Notes: generated by a model from the letters alone, not told the origin. Positions 20,986 through 32,224 are shown, counted from the stretch's first letter. The stretch is 64,000 nt of DNA from an uncultured Psychroserpens sp. (GCA_947488655.1 CANKZZ010000001.1:558001-622000); one strand, 5' to 3'. Program-made: numbers and translations.

Positions 20986-21465
20986 ATGTCTAACGATAGT
21001 AAAAATTTAAGTGACGACCTAGATGATATGATAGGTGATGCAAAAGAAGGGGCAAAAAGAGCAGGAGATAAAATTAGTAGTTCTGCTAAAGAGTTTAGTG
21101 AAGATGCAAAAGAGTTTGCTAATGATGCAAAAGAAAAAGCTAATGAATTTGCAGATGATGCTAAACAGGTATTAAGTGATGGTAAAAATGTGGCGATTAT
21201 AGCACATATCACACTTATAGGTTGGATTATTGCAATTATAATGAACAGTTCTAATAAAACAGATTTCGGTTCGTTTTATGTGCGTCAAGTTTTAGGCATC
21301 ATGCTTTTAGGGTTTGTTTGCGGTTTAATACCTGTGATTAATCTTATTGCTTGGATTTTGCCAGTTGCTATGTGGGTAATGAGTTTGATAGGCGCATTAA
21401 GCGGAGAAAAGAAACCAGTATTTTTATTGGGGAACCAATTTCAAGAATGGTTTAAAGGAATTTAA
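20986..21465 (+). CDS. LEA-like repeat N-terminus plus DUF4870/Tic20-like membrane domain
   Basis: (A)KEFSEDAKEFANDAKEKANEFADDAKQ repeats, then three hydrophobic segments. Confidence 0.6.
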   Translation: MSNDSKNLSDDLDDMIGDAKEGAKRAGDKISSSAKEFSEDAKEFANDAKEKANEFADDAKQVLSDGKNVAIIAHITLIGWIIAIIMNSSNKTDFGSFYVRQVLGIMLLGFVCGLIPVINLIAWILPVAMWVMSLIGALSGEKKPVFLLGNQFQEWFKGI

Positions 21466-21534
21466 ATCTCAACCAAGTTTGATTAAATATATATCATGCC
21501 AGAGCAGAAATGCTTTGGCATTTTTAATTATTTG

Positions 21535-22674
21535 TTAATCATCTAGTAAATTATAATCTAGTGGCAACGTATCTCCAACCCTTAATCTAGACATATATCC
21601 CGTAAAGTAAAAAGCACCAATAGGACTGTAATTACCAAAACCATCAACAATGATTTCGGTATTATAATAAGGTGAGTTAGTTGATGATTTATTTTGGTTT
21701 ATTGAAGATAAATGAATGGTATCACCAACTTTAGGTGTATTCTTTTTATTTTTTTTGTTCGTTTGATGTACTGTTTGCGATATCAAAGAAGACTGCAGTT
21801 CATTATTATATAAAACACTTAAAGGCAATCGTAGTTTTACCTTTACAGAGTCTAATGTATTAATGCGCCTTACATTAATATAATTAGAGGGCTCCACAAC
21901 AAAACCATTACTAAAAACCTGATAGCCTTCTGCCAATAAATTTTCATTAGATAAAGCTCTCATAAAATGCAATACAGAGCCTTCGTAGGTTAACTTTCTG
22001 TTTTTTATTGTCGCCTCGTTGATAGTGTCAAGTGATTTAAAAAATGACGTGCCTTTGTAAACTACCGATTGGATTCTAAAAATGTTTTTCTCCAAATTAA
22101 CGCGACTATAATCAATCACAAAATCTCTAATATCAAATTCAATGTCATATTGCAAATTCTCATTTTTAATATGAATAGGTCGCTTTGAGGATACTACAAG
22201 TTGTTTTGTTTTTTTATTAAATCGAAATAATAAATCGTCTTCGTTTAAAATTTTACAAGATTTACCATTAATAGAATTGCCTAAAAATTGCTCCCTAAAA
22301 TGCTTAATTTTTATATCCTTTGGCATTCCGTCAAAGTAAGTAAGATGAACTTCATCCAGAGCATTTTGGTCTTCAACTAATAATATTTTATAGTATTTAT
22401 TGGCACTATAGTTAGGAATTACGATCTTTTCATAACCTAAAAATGAAATAATTAATGGTGAGTTGATACTTGGTTCTACCAATATCGTAAATGAACCTTT
22501 ATCGTTAGTTGATGTGCCAATAGTTGTATTATCAAAATAAACCGATGCACTCTCAATAGGATCATTTGTATTAGCATCTAATACAATACCCGAAATAGAT
22601 TGCGCAAATAAAGACGCTTTGCAAAAGGCAAAGACTAAAAATAATAGTTTAATCTTCGTTATCTCCATTAGCAA
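21535..22674 (-). CDS. Carboxypeptidase-like regulatory domain (CarboxypepD_reg) protein, exported
   Basis: SISGIVLDANTNDPIESASVYFDNTTIGTSTNDKGSF. Confidence 0.75.
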   Translation of the reverse strand: MLMEITKIKLLFLVFAFCKASLFAQSISGIVLDANTNDPIESASVYFDNTTIGTSTNDKGSFTILVEPSINSPLIISFLGYEKIVIPNYSANKYYKILLVEDQNALDEVHLTYFDGMPKDIKIKHFREQFLGNSINGKSCKILNEDDLLFRFNKKTKQLVVSSKRPIHIKNENLQYDIEFDIRDFVIDYSRVNLEKNIFRIQSVVYKGTSFFKSLDTINEATIKNRKLTYEGSVLHFMRALSNENLLAEGYQVFSNGFVVEPSNYINVRRINTLDSVKVKLRLPLSVLYNNELQSSLISQTVHQTNKKNKKNTPKVGDTIHLSSINQNKSSTNSPYYNTEIIVDGFGNYSPIGAFYFTGYMSRLRVGDTLPLDYNLLDD

Positions 22675-24484
22675 ATTTACGTTCTAACTCGGCTTGAAAT
22701 TCCTCCATTACAGGTTTTACAGTGCTTTCTGGTAAGTCTGCTATTTTAATATACATTAAACCATCTACCGAATTATTAAATAGTGGGTCAACATTAAATG
22801 CTACAAGTCTTGCGTTTTGTTTAATATATTTTTTAAGAAGTACAGGTAAACGTAAAGCTCCTGGCTCAATCTCGTCTATAATTTTATCAAACTTATTTAG
22901 ATCTGCTTCGGTTTCATCAAAGACAAAATCTTTATCTGCATCTTTAAGTTTTACTTTAAATTCCTTTTTAGGATGTACATACTGAGCAACATAAGGGTCG
23001 TAATAATGCGATTTCATAAACTCAATCATTAACGATTTTGAGAAGTTTGAGAATTGGTCACTAATACTTACACCTCCAATTAAATATTTGTGTTCTGGAT
23101 AACGTAATGTGGTATGCACAATACCTTTCCAAAGTAAAAAAAGAGGCATTGGTTTTTGTTGGTATTCTTTAATTATAAATGCACGACCCATCTCAATAGA
23201 CTCACTCATCATTTTATAAAGTTCGGGTTCAAACCTAAAGAGATCTTGTAGATAAAAACCGTCAATACCGTAGCGAGCATAGATTTTAGATCCCAATCCC
23301 ATTCTATAAGCTCCAGCAATTTTTTGAGTATCGGTATCCCATAAAAACATATGGTGATAGTACGTGTCAAAACTATCAAGATCGATAGCCTCATTAGTAC
23401 CTTCTCCAATTTCTCTAAAGGTAATTTCTCTTAAACGCCCAATTTCATGCAATATGTTTGGGATAAGTTTGGCCTCGGTTAAAAATACTTCGTAGTTTTT
23501 ACTTTCTAGTAATCTAAAATTCTGGTCTCGTAAAGCATCAACTTCGGCAGCCATTTTTTCTGTGCTAACAGAGCCAACAATTCGCTTTGGTGGTTTGGCA
23601 GGTGGTTTTAAGGTGTTAGATAAATTATCTAAAATTTTAGGTTTATCTTCAAAAGAGTTAGATAAAATATATGTTTTTCGTCTTATAAAATCTGAAAAAT
23701 CAGCTAGGGTTTCATGCTCCTTTTGGTCATTTACAGAAATTGGACGTCCAATTCTAACCTTGATTACTCTGTTTTTTTGCGTCAGCAATTCCGAAGGTAA
23801 TTTTGCAGTTCTAAACGTATCACTTATTTTAGAAAGTTTGTAAAATAACTTGCTGTTTTTTGCATGAAAGTAAATGGGTACAACAGGAACTTCTGCTTTT
23901 TTAATAAGCTTCATTGCTGCTTCTTCCCATGGTTTATCTACTACTAATTTACCGTCTCTGTATGTAGATACTTCACCTGCAGGAAAAACACCTAATGGAT
24001 GACCTTCTCTTAAATGTAAAATTGCATTTTTAAAACCCGCAATACTAGACTTTACGTCTTTTCTATCCTCAAAAGGATTTACAGGCATTATGTAAGGTTT
24101 TAAAGGTTCTATCCTATGTAGAAGAAAGTTAGCTATAATTTTAAAATCTTCTCGCTGCTCAATCATAAGTTTAAGTAGTAAGATGCCATCAATACCACCA
24201 AGTGGGTGATTAGAAACTGTAATATAGGCACCATTTTTTGGTAGACGCTTTAAATCTTCTTCGGGTATTTCAAATTTAATTTTAAAATCATCTAAAATTG
24301 CATCTAAAAATTTACCATCACTTAAGTGCTTGTTACGGTTATAAATTTTATTTAATGTAGATATTTTTAAAATTTTCATTAATCCCCAACCAAAAAAAGT
24401 TCCCAAAAATCCATATTTATCGGCATGAATGGCTTTTGCAACCTCTTTTGCGGTAACTAATCCTGTGTCTTGTTCTTTGGTCAT
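22649..24484 (-). CDS. Bifunctional acyltransferase (PlsC-like N-terminus, GNAT/OlsB-like C-terminus), ornithine/amino-acid lipid synthase OlsF-like
   Basis: SNHPLGGIDGILL (HX4D), FPAGEVST; C-terminal EIGRLREITFREIGEGTNEAIDLDSFD...YHHMFLWD. Confidence 0.75.
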   Translation of the reverse strand: MTKEQDTGLVTAKEVAKAIHADKYGFLGTFFGWGLMKILKISTLNKIYNRNKHLSDGKFLDAILDDFKIKFEIPEEDLKRLPKNGAYITVSNHPLGGIDGILLLKLMIEQREDFKIIANFLLHRIEPLKPYIMPVNPFEDRKDVKSSIAGFKNAILHLREGHPLGVFPAGEVSTYRDGKLVVDKPWEEAAMKLIKKAEVPVVPIYFHAKNSKLFYKLSKISDTFRTAKLPSELLTQKNRVIKVRIGRPISVNDQKEHETLADFSDFIRRKTYILSNSFEDKPKILDNLSNTLKPPAKPPKRIVGSVSTEKMAAEVDALRDQNFRLLESKNYEVFLTEAKLIPNILHEIGRLREITFREIGEGTNEAIDLDSFDTYYHHMFLWDTDTQKIAGAYRMGLGSKIYARYGIDGFYLQDLFRFEPELYKMMSESIEMGRAFIIKEYQQKPMPLFLLWKGIVHTTLRYPEHKYLIGGVSISDQFSNFSKSLMIEFMKSHYYDPYVAQYVHPKKEFKVKLKDADKDFVFDETEADLNKFDKIIDEIEPGALRLPVLLKKYIKQNARLVAFNVDPLFNNSVDGLMYIKIADLPESTVKPVMEEFQAELERKFANGDNED

Positions 24485-24520
24485 ATGTGATTGGTAGTAA
24501 CGGTAAAAATAGTAAATTCT

Positions 24521-25771
24521 TTATTGAGTAACTATTTGCATCGTTTCATGGGTTAACTGCTTTAATAGCAAATCTTTATCCTTTTCTATAGAGGCAATTG
24601 CTTGTTCATTATAATGTCTTACAGTATAAAGACTAACGTTTTTATTAATTGTGACTTTAAATTTTGCTTTAAGATGTTGAAGCAAACGCTCTAAATTATC
24701 ATAAGTATTTTCAAAACATACCGAAAAACTAATTGCAGAATTTTGAATAACATCAACCTTCATTTTATAAAGGTGAAGTAATTTAAAAATTTCACTAATG
24801 TTTTCTTCAACGATATAACTAAAATCTAATGACGATAATGAGATTAATACTTGATTCTTTTTAACAATAAAGCAAGGTACATTAGGTTCTATCCCTATAC
24901 CTTTACCAACACGTGTACCTGCATTTTTTGGATTTAAAAATGATTTAACAAACAAAGGGATTTCCTTTTGTTGAAGCGGTTGTAATGTTTTTGGGTGTAT
25001 TACAGATGCACCATAAAATGCTAGCTCTATTGCTTCTCTATATGAGATATTATTGAGTAGTTGTGCGTTTTCAAAATATCGAGGGTCTGCATTTAGTACA
25101 CCAGGTACGTCTTTCCAAATGGTAACACCTTCGGCATTTAAGCAATAGGCAAAAATTGCTGCGGTATAATCACTACCTTCTCTGCCTAAAGTGGTCGTAA
25201 AGTTATTAGCGTCACTTCCTAAAAAACCTTGAGTTATGTTTAAAACCGTACTGTCAAAGTTTGTTTTTATATTGGTTTGAGTTTGTTCCCAATCTACATT
25301 AGATCTACGATAATAATTATCTGTTTTAATAAACTCTCTTACGTCTAACCAATTATTTTTAAGGCCAATTTCATTTAAATAAGCACTAATTATCGTGGTA
25401 GAGGTTAGCTCTCCATACCCAATAACTTGATCGTAAACAAAGTTATAATCTGGTGATTTATTCCGAAGAAAAAAACTATCTAATTCTTGAAATATTGAGG
25501 ACACCTTTTTAAATATAGGATGTTGTGTATTCTCAAAAAGGTTTATTAAAATATCATTATGAAATTTTTTAACCTCTTGCATAGAGTGTTGTAACTCTGT
25601 TTTGTTCTCAAAATAGTTTTTAATTACTAGCTCAAGAGCATTAGTCATTTTACCCATTGCAGATACAACTACCAAAGTGTTTTCATAACCTACTTCTTGT
25701 AGGACTTTTGCTAAGTTTTTTACACCTTCAGCATTTTTAACTGAGGCTCCTCCAAATTTAAATACTTGCAT
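24521..25771 (-). CDS. Aspartate kinase
   Basis: MQVFKFGGASVKNAEGVKNL; GREGSDYTAAIFA; KDVPGVLNADPR. Confidence 0.92.
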   Translation of the reverse strand: MQVFKFGGASVKNAEGVKNLAKVLQEVGYENTLVVVSAMGKMTNALELVIKNYFENKTELQHSMQEVKKFHNDILINLFENTQHPIFKKVSSIFQELDSFFLRNKSPDYNFVYDQVIGYGELTSTTIISAYLNEIGLKNNWLDVREFIKTDNYYRRSNVDWEQTQTNIKTNFDSTVLNITQGFLGSDANNFTTTLGREGSDYTAAIFAYCLNAEGVTIWKDVPGVLNADPRYFENAQLLNNISYREAIELAFYGASVIHPKTLQPLQQKEIPLFVKSFLNPKNAGTRVGKGIGIEPNVPCFIVKKNQVLISLSSLDFSYIVEENISEIFKLLHLYKMKVDVIQNSAISFSVCFENTYDNLERLLQHLKAKFKVTINKNVSLYTVRHYNEQAIASIEKDKDLLLKQLTHETMQIVTQ

Positions 25772-25798
25772 ACTTATTTCCCTTAATCTTGGGAATTT

Positions 25799-26281
25799 TT
25801 AATTAATGTTATCTATGTAATTTTTAATAGCTTCTTCATTAAGATGTACAACATCCCAATCTCGTTTTACATTCGCACCTTTCTTTTCATAAAATTTAAT
25901 TGCAGGTTCGTTCCAGTCAATAACTTCCCAGCTTATGCGTTTTGCACCTAAGTTGTGACCATACTTTACAACTTGATCTAAAAGAGCAGTGCCTAAACCC
26001 GTACCTCTTTTATTTTGGCTAACAATTAAATCTTCTAAATGTAAAATAGAACCTTTCCAGGTAGAAAAACGGTTGTAAACCAAAGCTATACCTTCTATTT
26101 TTTCTTGGGTTTCTGCAACAAAACATACAAATTGTTTTGGGCTCTCAAAAGCTCCTTTGATTAGATCATTTGTAGTAATGTCTACAGCGTGCGGTTCTTT
26201 CTCAAATACAGCTAATTCTGTGATGAGTTCTAGAACTCTTGGCATGTCTTTTTTTGTGGCTTCGCGAATAGAAAACTCCAT
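25799..26281 (-). CDS. GNAT N-acetyltransferase
   Basis: EDLIVSQNKRGTGLGTALLDQVVKYG...WNEPAIKFYEKKGA. Confidence 0.9.
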   Translation of the reverse strand: MEFSIREATKKDMPRVLELITELAVFEKEPHAVDITTNDLIKGAFESPKQFVCFVAETQEKIEGIALVYNRFSTWKGSILHLEDLIVSQNKRGTGLGTALLDQVVKYGHNLGAKRISWEVIDWNEPAIKFYEKKGANVKRDWDVVHLNEEAIKNYIDNIN

Positions 26282-26396
26282 AATTTTTCTTTAGTCCAAA
26301 TATAGTTCAAACTAAGTAATTTTATAATACAATATTCACTCGAAAACGTTGTAGTTGAACAAAAAAATAAGATATTTGCAGAAACAACAACACTAC

Positions 26397-27401
26397 ATGT
26401 CTCGAAAAAACCAAACTCTAGGAGAATTTATAATTGAAAATCAATCGTCTTTTAAATATACCTCTGGCGAATTATCGCGCCTTATAAATTCTATTCGTCT
26501 GGCTGCAAAGGTGGTTAATCACGAAGTTAATAAAGCAGGTCTGGTAGATATTATTGGTGCTGCAGGAGATACAAATATACAAGGAGAAGATCAACAAAAG
26601 TTAGATGTTTATGCCAATGACAAGTTCATACAAACGATGACTAAACGAAATATTGTTTGTGGTATAGCTAGTGAAGAAGAAGATGATTTTATTGCTATTA
26701 ATAGTCAAGATGAGAATAACCAAAACAAATATGTTGTGCTTATAGATCCCTTGGATGGATCTTCTAATATTGATGTAAATGTTTCTGTAGGTACAATTTT
26801 TTCAATTTATAGACGAGTGACTCCAGTTGGTACACCAGTAACTATAGATGATTTTCTTCAAAAAGGAAGTCAGCAGGTAGCAGCAGGTTATGTGGTTTAT
26901 GGTACGTCAACAATGATTGTGTATACGACAGGAGATGGTGTTAATGGGTTTACATTAAATCCAGCAATTGGTACGTTTTACTTATCGCATCCTAATATGC
27001 GTTTTCCAGAAGATGGTAAAATTTACTCATGTAATGAAGGTAACTATATCCATTTTCCGCAAGGCATAAAAGACTATATTAAATATTGTCAGCAAGAAGA
27101 AGGTGATCGTCCTTATACAAGTCGATATATTGGTTCGTTAGTGTCTGATGTTCATAGAAATATGATAAAAGGAGGTATTTATTTGTATCCTAAAAGTTCT
27201 ACAAATTCTAATGGAAAATTACGTTTACTTTATGAATGTAACCCAATGGCCTTTATAGCAGAACAAGCACATGGTAAGGCTAGTGATGGTTTTACAAGAA
27301 TTATGGATATTGAGCCAACAGAGCTTCATCAACGTGTCCCATTTATTTGTGGCAGTAAAAACATGGTAGAAAAAGCAGAAGAGTTTATGCGTAATGCATA
27401 G
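26397..27401 (+). CDS. fbp: Class 1 fructose-1,6-bisphosphatase (track start 26355; Met at 26397 preferred)
   Basis: [40 protein letters not shown]. Confidence 0.95.
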   Translation: MSRKNQTLGEFIIENQSSFKYTSGELSRLINSIRLAAKVVNHEVNKAGLVDIIGAAGDTNIQGEDQQKLDVYANDKFIQTMTKRNIVCGIASEEEDDFIAINSQDENNQNKYVVLIDPLDGSSNIDVNVSVGTIFSIYRRVTPVGTPVTIDDFLQKGSQQVAAGYVVYGTSTMIVYTTGDGVNGFTLNPAIGTFYLSHPNMRFPEDGKIYSCNEGNYIHFPQGIKDYIKYCQQEEGDRPYTSRYIGSLVSDVHRNMIKGGIYLYPKSSTNSNGKLRLLYECNPMAFIAEQAHGKASDGFTRIMDIEPTELHQRVPFICGSKNMVEKAEEFMRNA

Positions 27402-27426
27402 ACACGAGCAATTAATGATATTTATA

Positions 27427-27462
27427 AAAAAAAGCCACTTTTAAAGTGGCTTTTTTTTATTG
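27427..27462. terminator. Bidirectional terminator
   Basis: aaaaaaaagccacttttaaagtggctttttttt. Confidence 0.85.
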
Positions 27463-27500
27463 TAATTAAATATAAATACCTTTTTAAGGTGCTATTTTTT

Positions 27501-27983
27501 TTATCTATTCATTGTTTTTATCTCTTCAGTAAATGTATCTAAATCTACACCGTTACTAACAAGAGTTAATGCTTTATCTACGACATATTTTACATTTTCT
27601 GTAGAGAAACCTAATCCTACTGCAATTTTACGCAATACAATTTCTTCGTGGTCACCTTTAATATGATCTACATAAACCATACGTGCCAAATCATATAATC
27701 TCTCTAAACGATTATCGTATGAAGTTGGAGGGTTTATAGGGTGAGTTTTATAATCTTTTAAGATTGTAGCATAATCATTTTCGCCAATTTCTAAACGTCT
27801 TGCTAAACGGTCTAAAAAAGCTTTTTCTTCTTCGGTAATTATACCATCATCCATTGCCACTCTTACAATTGCTGCAAAATGGTCTTCGTTTCTTCTTTTA
27901 AATCCGCTATCAAATAAATCTGCAAATGACATAAGTTTGTTTTTTTGTGGCACAAAGATAGCTTTATAATTACATTTTAACAA
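27501..27983 (-). CDS. TerB-family tellurite-resistance-like protein (start likely internal, MSFADLFDSG)
   Basis: AIVRVAMDDGIITEEEKAFLDRLARRL. Confidence 0.85.
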   Translation of the reverse strand: MLKCNYKAIFVPQKNKLMSFADLFDSGFKRRNEDHFAAIVRVAMDDGIITEEEKAFLDRLARRLEIGENDYATILKDYKTHPINPPTSYDNRLERLYDLARMVYVDHIKGDHEEIVLRKIAVGLGFSTENVKYVVDKALTLVSNGVDLDTFTEEIKTMNR

Positions 27984-28028
27984 TACTCAATAACACAAAA
28001 ATTTTATCTTTACAAAAAATAAAATGTC

Positions 28029-31000
28029 TTGAGTAAATCTAGTCTCTCGCAAACGTATGCACAGGCTTTGCAACTGCAAAATCTGCGCACTGCCATTGCC
28101 AAACCCCAAAATAAAATACACCTTAAAGGTCTTGTTGGTTCATCTTTATCACTGGTTATAAGTGAAAGTTTTAAACATACAGACTTGCCATATTTGCTCA
28201 TTTTTAATGATAAAGAAGAAGCTGCTTTTTATCTCAATGATTTAGAAGCATTACTTAACGATAAGGATGTGCTTTTTTATCCTGGTAGCTATAGAAGACC
28301 TTATCAAATAGAACAAACAGATAATGCTAATGTGTTATTGAGAGCAGAGGTTTTAAACCGAATTAATTCGCGTAAAAAACCTGCTATTATTGTGACCTAT
28401 CCAGATGCTCTTTTTGAGAAAGTTGTTACACGTAGAGAACTAGAAAAAAACACCTTAAAAATTGCTGTTGGTGATGAGTTATCGTTAGATTTTGTAAACG
28501 AAGTTTTGTTTGAATATAAGTTTAAACGTGTAGATTTTGTTACCGAACCTGGTGAGTTTTCGGTGCGTGGAGGTATAGTAGATGTATTTTCTTTTTCTCA
28601 CGACGAGCCTTATCGTATTGAGTTTTTTGGAGATGATGTAGACAGTATTAGAACGTTTGACGTAGAAACACAACTCTCTACAGAGCAAATTAAAAAAATA
28701 GGAATTATTCCTAACGTTGCAAATAAATTTTTAGAAGAAAGCAGACAAAGTTTTCTTAAATATATTGCACAAAAAACCGTAGTTTTTTCTAAAAATACAG
28801 ACTTATTATTTTCTAGAATTAATGATTTCTTCGGAAAAGCAGAAGACGCATTTAAAAATCTTTCTTCAGAAATTAAACACGCAGCTCCCGACGAATTATT
28901 CTGCAACTCACAAGAATTAAAACGACAATTATTAGAGTTTGGATTAGTAGAATTTGGGGCATCTAGTCTTTTTTCCGAAGAAAAAATAGAATTTAATACG
29001 ACACCTCAACCGTCATTTAATAAACAGTTTAATTTATTAATTGAAGATCTTAACTTACATCATGACAGAGGTTATATAAATTATATAGCATGTGCGAGTG
29101 AGCAACAAGCCAAGCGTTTTCATGATATTTTTGAAGATACCGATGAAAATGTACATTACAAAACTATTGTGCTCTCATTGTATCAAGGTTTTATTGATCA
29201 TGAGCAAAAAATTACTTGCTATACTGACCATCAAATTTTTGAGCGTTATCACAAATTTCAGCTTAAAAATGGATACGCTAAGAAGCAAGCTATAACGCTT
29301 AAAGAACTTACTAATTTAGATATTGGCGATTATGTTACGCATATAGACCATGGTATTGGAAAGTTTGGCGGACTCCAGAAAATTGATGTAGAAGGTAAAA
29401 AACAAGAAGCCATAAAACTTGTTTATGGAGAACGAGATGTGTTGTACTTAAGTATTCATTCGCTTCATAAGATAACCAAGTTTAACGGTAAAGATGGTAA
29501 GCCTCCTAAAATTTATAAATTAGGTAGTAAGGCATGGAAAACATTAAAACAAAAAACAAAATCTAGAGTTAAAGAGATTGCTTTTAACCTAATACAAGTC
29601 TATGCCAAACGTAAATTAGAAAAAGGCTATCAATACAAACCAGATAGTTATTTACAACATGAATTAGAAGCGTCTTTTATTTACGAGGATACGCCAGATC
29701 AAATTTCGTCTACTGCAGATATTAAAGCAGATATGGAAAGTGAACGACCAATGGATCGTCTTGTTTGTGGTGATGTTGGTTTTGGTAAAACAGAAGTTGC
29801 AATTAGAGCTGCATTTAAAGCGGTAGATAACGGTAAACAAGTTGCTGTACTTGTACCTACCACTATTTTGGCTTATCAGCACCATAAAACTTTTTCTGAG
29901 CGACTTAAAGATTTTCCTGTAACAGTAGATTATCTCAACCGTTTTAGAACCGCAAAAGAAAAACGAGAAACCTTAGAAAAATTAGAAAAAGGTCATGTTG
30001 ACATTATTATTGGAACCCATCAACTAGTTAATAAAAATGTGAAATTTAAAGACCTTGGATTACTTATTGTTGATGAGGAGCAAAAATTTGGCGTTGCTGT
30101 AAAAGAAAAATTAAAGACCTTAAAAGATAATGTAGATGTGCTCACTCTAACAGCTACACCAATACCAAGAACTTTGCAATTTAGTTTAATGGCAGCCAGA
30201 GATCTATCTGTTATTAATACAGCGCCTCCAAACCGATATCCTATTGAGAGTCATGTAATTCGTTTTGGAGAAGAAACCATTAGAGATGCTGTGACTTACG
30301 AAATTCAACGTGGCGGACAAGTGTTTTTTATTCATAATCGTATCGAGAATATAAAGGAAGTAGCTGGTATGATACAACGTTTAGTGCCAGATGCTAAAAT
30401 AGGTATTGGTCATGGACAGTTAGATGGTAAAAAGTTAGAAACATTAATGCTTGCTTTTATGAATGGTGAGTTTGATGTACTCGTTAGTACAACTATTGTA
30501 GAAAGTGGTTTAGATGTGCCAAATGCCAATACTATATTTATAAATAATGCCAATAATTTTGGATTAAGTGATTTGCATCAAATGCGTGGTCGAGTTGGTA
30601 GAAGTAATAAAAAAGCATTTTGTTATTTTATTACACCTGATTACTCTGCTATGACCACAGATGCTAGAAAAAGAATTAGCGCCTTAGAGCAGTTTACAGA
30701 GTTGGGAAGTGGCTTTAATATTGCCATGAAAGATTTAGAAATAAGAGGTGCAGGAGATCTATTAGGAGGAGAGCAAAGTGGTTTTATTAATGAAATTGGA
30801 TTTGATACTTATCAAAAAATTCTCAATGAAGCTATTGAAGAACTAAAAGATAATGAATTTAAAGATCTCTATGAAGATGATGGTAAGGAGAAAGATTATG
30901 TAAAAGATATTACTATTGATACAGATTTTGAGTTACTTTTCCCTGATGATTATGTCAATAATATTACTGAGCGATTAAATCTATATACAAAGCTAAACAC

Positions 31001-31358
31001 CCTTAAAACAGAAGATGAACTTCAAAAGTTTGAATCTGAAATTATAGACCGTTTTGGAGAATTACCAGTACAAGTTGTTGATTTGTTTAACAGTGTACGC
31101 CTTAAATGGGTTGCTACAAAAATTGGTTTAGAGAAAATTATTATGAAAAAAGGACGTTTTGTTGGTTACTTTATTAACGATCAACAAAGTGCTTTTTATC
31201 AAAGTTCTAATTTTACCAAAGTGCTTCAGTTTGTGCAAACACATCCTAGAGAATGTAAAATGAAAGAAAAACAAACTAGAAATGGACTTAGACTTCTTTT
31301 AACTTTTGAACACATAAAATCTGTTAAGCAAGCATTAAGTAAGTTACAAGCCATATGA
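28029..31358 (+). CDS. mfd: Transcription-repair coupling factor
   Basis: CarD-like RID, DRLVCGDVGFGKTEVAIRA, DEEQKFGV, TATPIPRTL; TTG start. Confidence 0.96.
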   Translation: MSKSSLSQTYAQALQLQNLRTAIAKPQNKIHLKGLVGSSLSLVISESFKHTDLPYLLIFNDKEEAAFYLNDLEALLNDKDVLFYPGSYRRPYQIEQTDNANVLLRAEVLNRINSRKKPAIIVTYPDALFEKVVTRRELEKNTLKIAVGDELSLDFVNEVLFEYKFKRVDFVTEPGEFSVRGGIVDVFSFSHDEPYRIEFFGDDVDSIRTFDVETQLSTEQIKKIGIIPNVANKFLEESRQSFLKYIAQKTVVFSKNTDLLFSRINDFFGKAEDAFKNLSSEIKHAAPDELFCNSQELKRQLLEFGLVEFGASSLFSEEKIEFNTTPQPSFNKQFNLLIEDLNLHHDRGYINYIACASEQQAKRFHDIFEDTDENVHYKTIVLSLYQGFIDHEQKITCYTDHQIFERYHKFQLKNGYAKKQAITLKELTNLDIGDYVTHIDHGIGKFGGLQKIDVEGKKQEAIKLVYGERDVLYLSIHSLHKITKFNGKDGKPPKIYKLGSKAWKTLKQKTKSRVKEIAFNLIQVYAKRKLEKGYQYKPDSYLQHELEASFIYEDTPDQISSTADIKADMESERPMDRLVCGDVGFGKTEVAIRAAFKAVDNGKQVAVLVPTTILAYQHHKTFSERLKDFPVTVDYLNRFRTAKEKRETLEKLEKGHVDIIIGTHQLVNKNVKFKDLGLLIVDEEQKFGVAVKEKLKTLKDNVDVLTLTATPIPRTLQFSLMAARDLSVINTAPPNRYPIESHVIRFGEETIRDAVTYEIQRGGQVFFIHNRIENIKEVAGMIQRLVPDAKIGIGHGQLDGKKLETLMLAFMNGEFDVLVSTTIVESGLDVPNANTIFINNANNFGLSDLHQMRGRVGRSNKKAFCYFITPDYSAMTTDARKRISALEQFTELGSGFNIAMKDLEIRGAGDLLGGEQSGFINEIGFDTYQKILNEAIEELKDNEFKDLYEDDGKEKDYVKDITIDTDFELLFPDDYVNNITERLNLYTKLNTLKTEDELQKFESEIIDRFGELPVQVVDLFNSVRLKWVATKIGLEKIIMKKGRFVGYFINDQQSAFYQSSNFTKVLQFVQTHPRECKMKEKQTRNGLRLLLTFEHIKSVKQALSKLQAI

Positions 31359-32224
31359 AAGAAACACATCTAAAGCATGTTCTATGGTTAACGGTTGCTA
31401 CAATTTTTATAAGTACATCTGGAGCCTTGGGCAAGTATATAGATATGCCAATTCCTGTTATTATATGGTGGCGATCTGCTTTTGCTGCTTTATTACTTTT
31501 CATATTTTGTAAGTATAAAAAAGTTTCATTTAAGATAAATACAAATAAAGACAAAAGCACTTTTGTGATAGCTGCATTATTTTTAGGCGCACATTGGATC
31601 ACCTATTTTTACGCCTTAAAATTATCTAATGTAGCAATTGGTATGTTGTCTTTATTTACATTTCCTGTGTTTATAGCCATTTTAGAGCCATTATTTTCTA
31701 AAGTTAAATTTGATCCTGTACACATCATTCTTGGTATAATTGTGCTTATTGGTATTTATTTTTTAGCACCAAACTTTAATGTAAAGGATGATGCACTCAA
31801 AGGGATTTTATTTGGTTTGCTATCTGCGTTTTGTTACGCAATTAGAACGCTAATGTTAAAACAGCAGGTTTTAAAATATCATGGCAGCACACTAATGTTT
31901 TATCAGGTTGTAATATTATCTATTGTGCTTTTTCCTGCACTGCCTATTCTAGGTACATCTGCTATTTCTACTCAATATCCATTTGTAATTATGCTCGCAT
32001 TATTAACAACTGCAATTGGTCATACTATGTTTATTATGAGTCTTAAATATTTTAAAGCTAGTACAGCCAGTATTATAGGTAGTACTCAGCCAATTTTTGG
32101 AATTATAATCGCTTTTTTATTTTTAAATGAAATTCCAACATGGAACACCTTTGTAGGCGGATCATTAATAATTTCTACAGTTATTATAGAAAGTGTAAGG
32201 TCAAAAAGTATAACTAAAAGATAA
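31355..32224 (+). CDS. EamA/DMT-family transporter
   Basis: Ten hydrophobic segments, EamA pattern; overlaps mfd by 4 bp. Confidence 0.88.
   Translation: MKETHLKHVLWLTVATIFISTSGALGKYIDMPIPVIIWWRSAFAALLLFIFCKYKKVSFKINTNKDKSTFVIAALFLGAHWITYFYALKLSNVAIGMLSLFTFPVFIAILEPLFSKVKFDPVHIILGIIVLIGIYFLAPNFNVKDDALKGILFGLLSAFCYAIRTLMLKQQVLKYHGSTLMFYQVVILSIVLFPALPILGTSAISTQYPFVIMLALLTTAIGHTMFIMSLKYFKASTASIIGSTQPIFGIIIAFLFLNEIPTWNTFVGGSLIISTVIIESVRSKSITKR

Noticed and set aside
20955-21212. Minus-strand 85-aa ORF rich in Ser/Ala/Leu
   Set aside because: Antisense to the LEA-like repeat coding region, which explains its repetitive composition.
28024-28032. ATG-TCT-TGA mini-ORF overlapping the mfd TTG start
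   Set aside because: Could couple translation, but equally a chance overlap; insufficient evidence.
28485-29885. Short ORFs on both strands inside mfd
   Set aside because: Entirely contained in a conserved, clearly coding gene.
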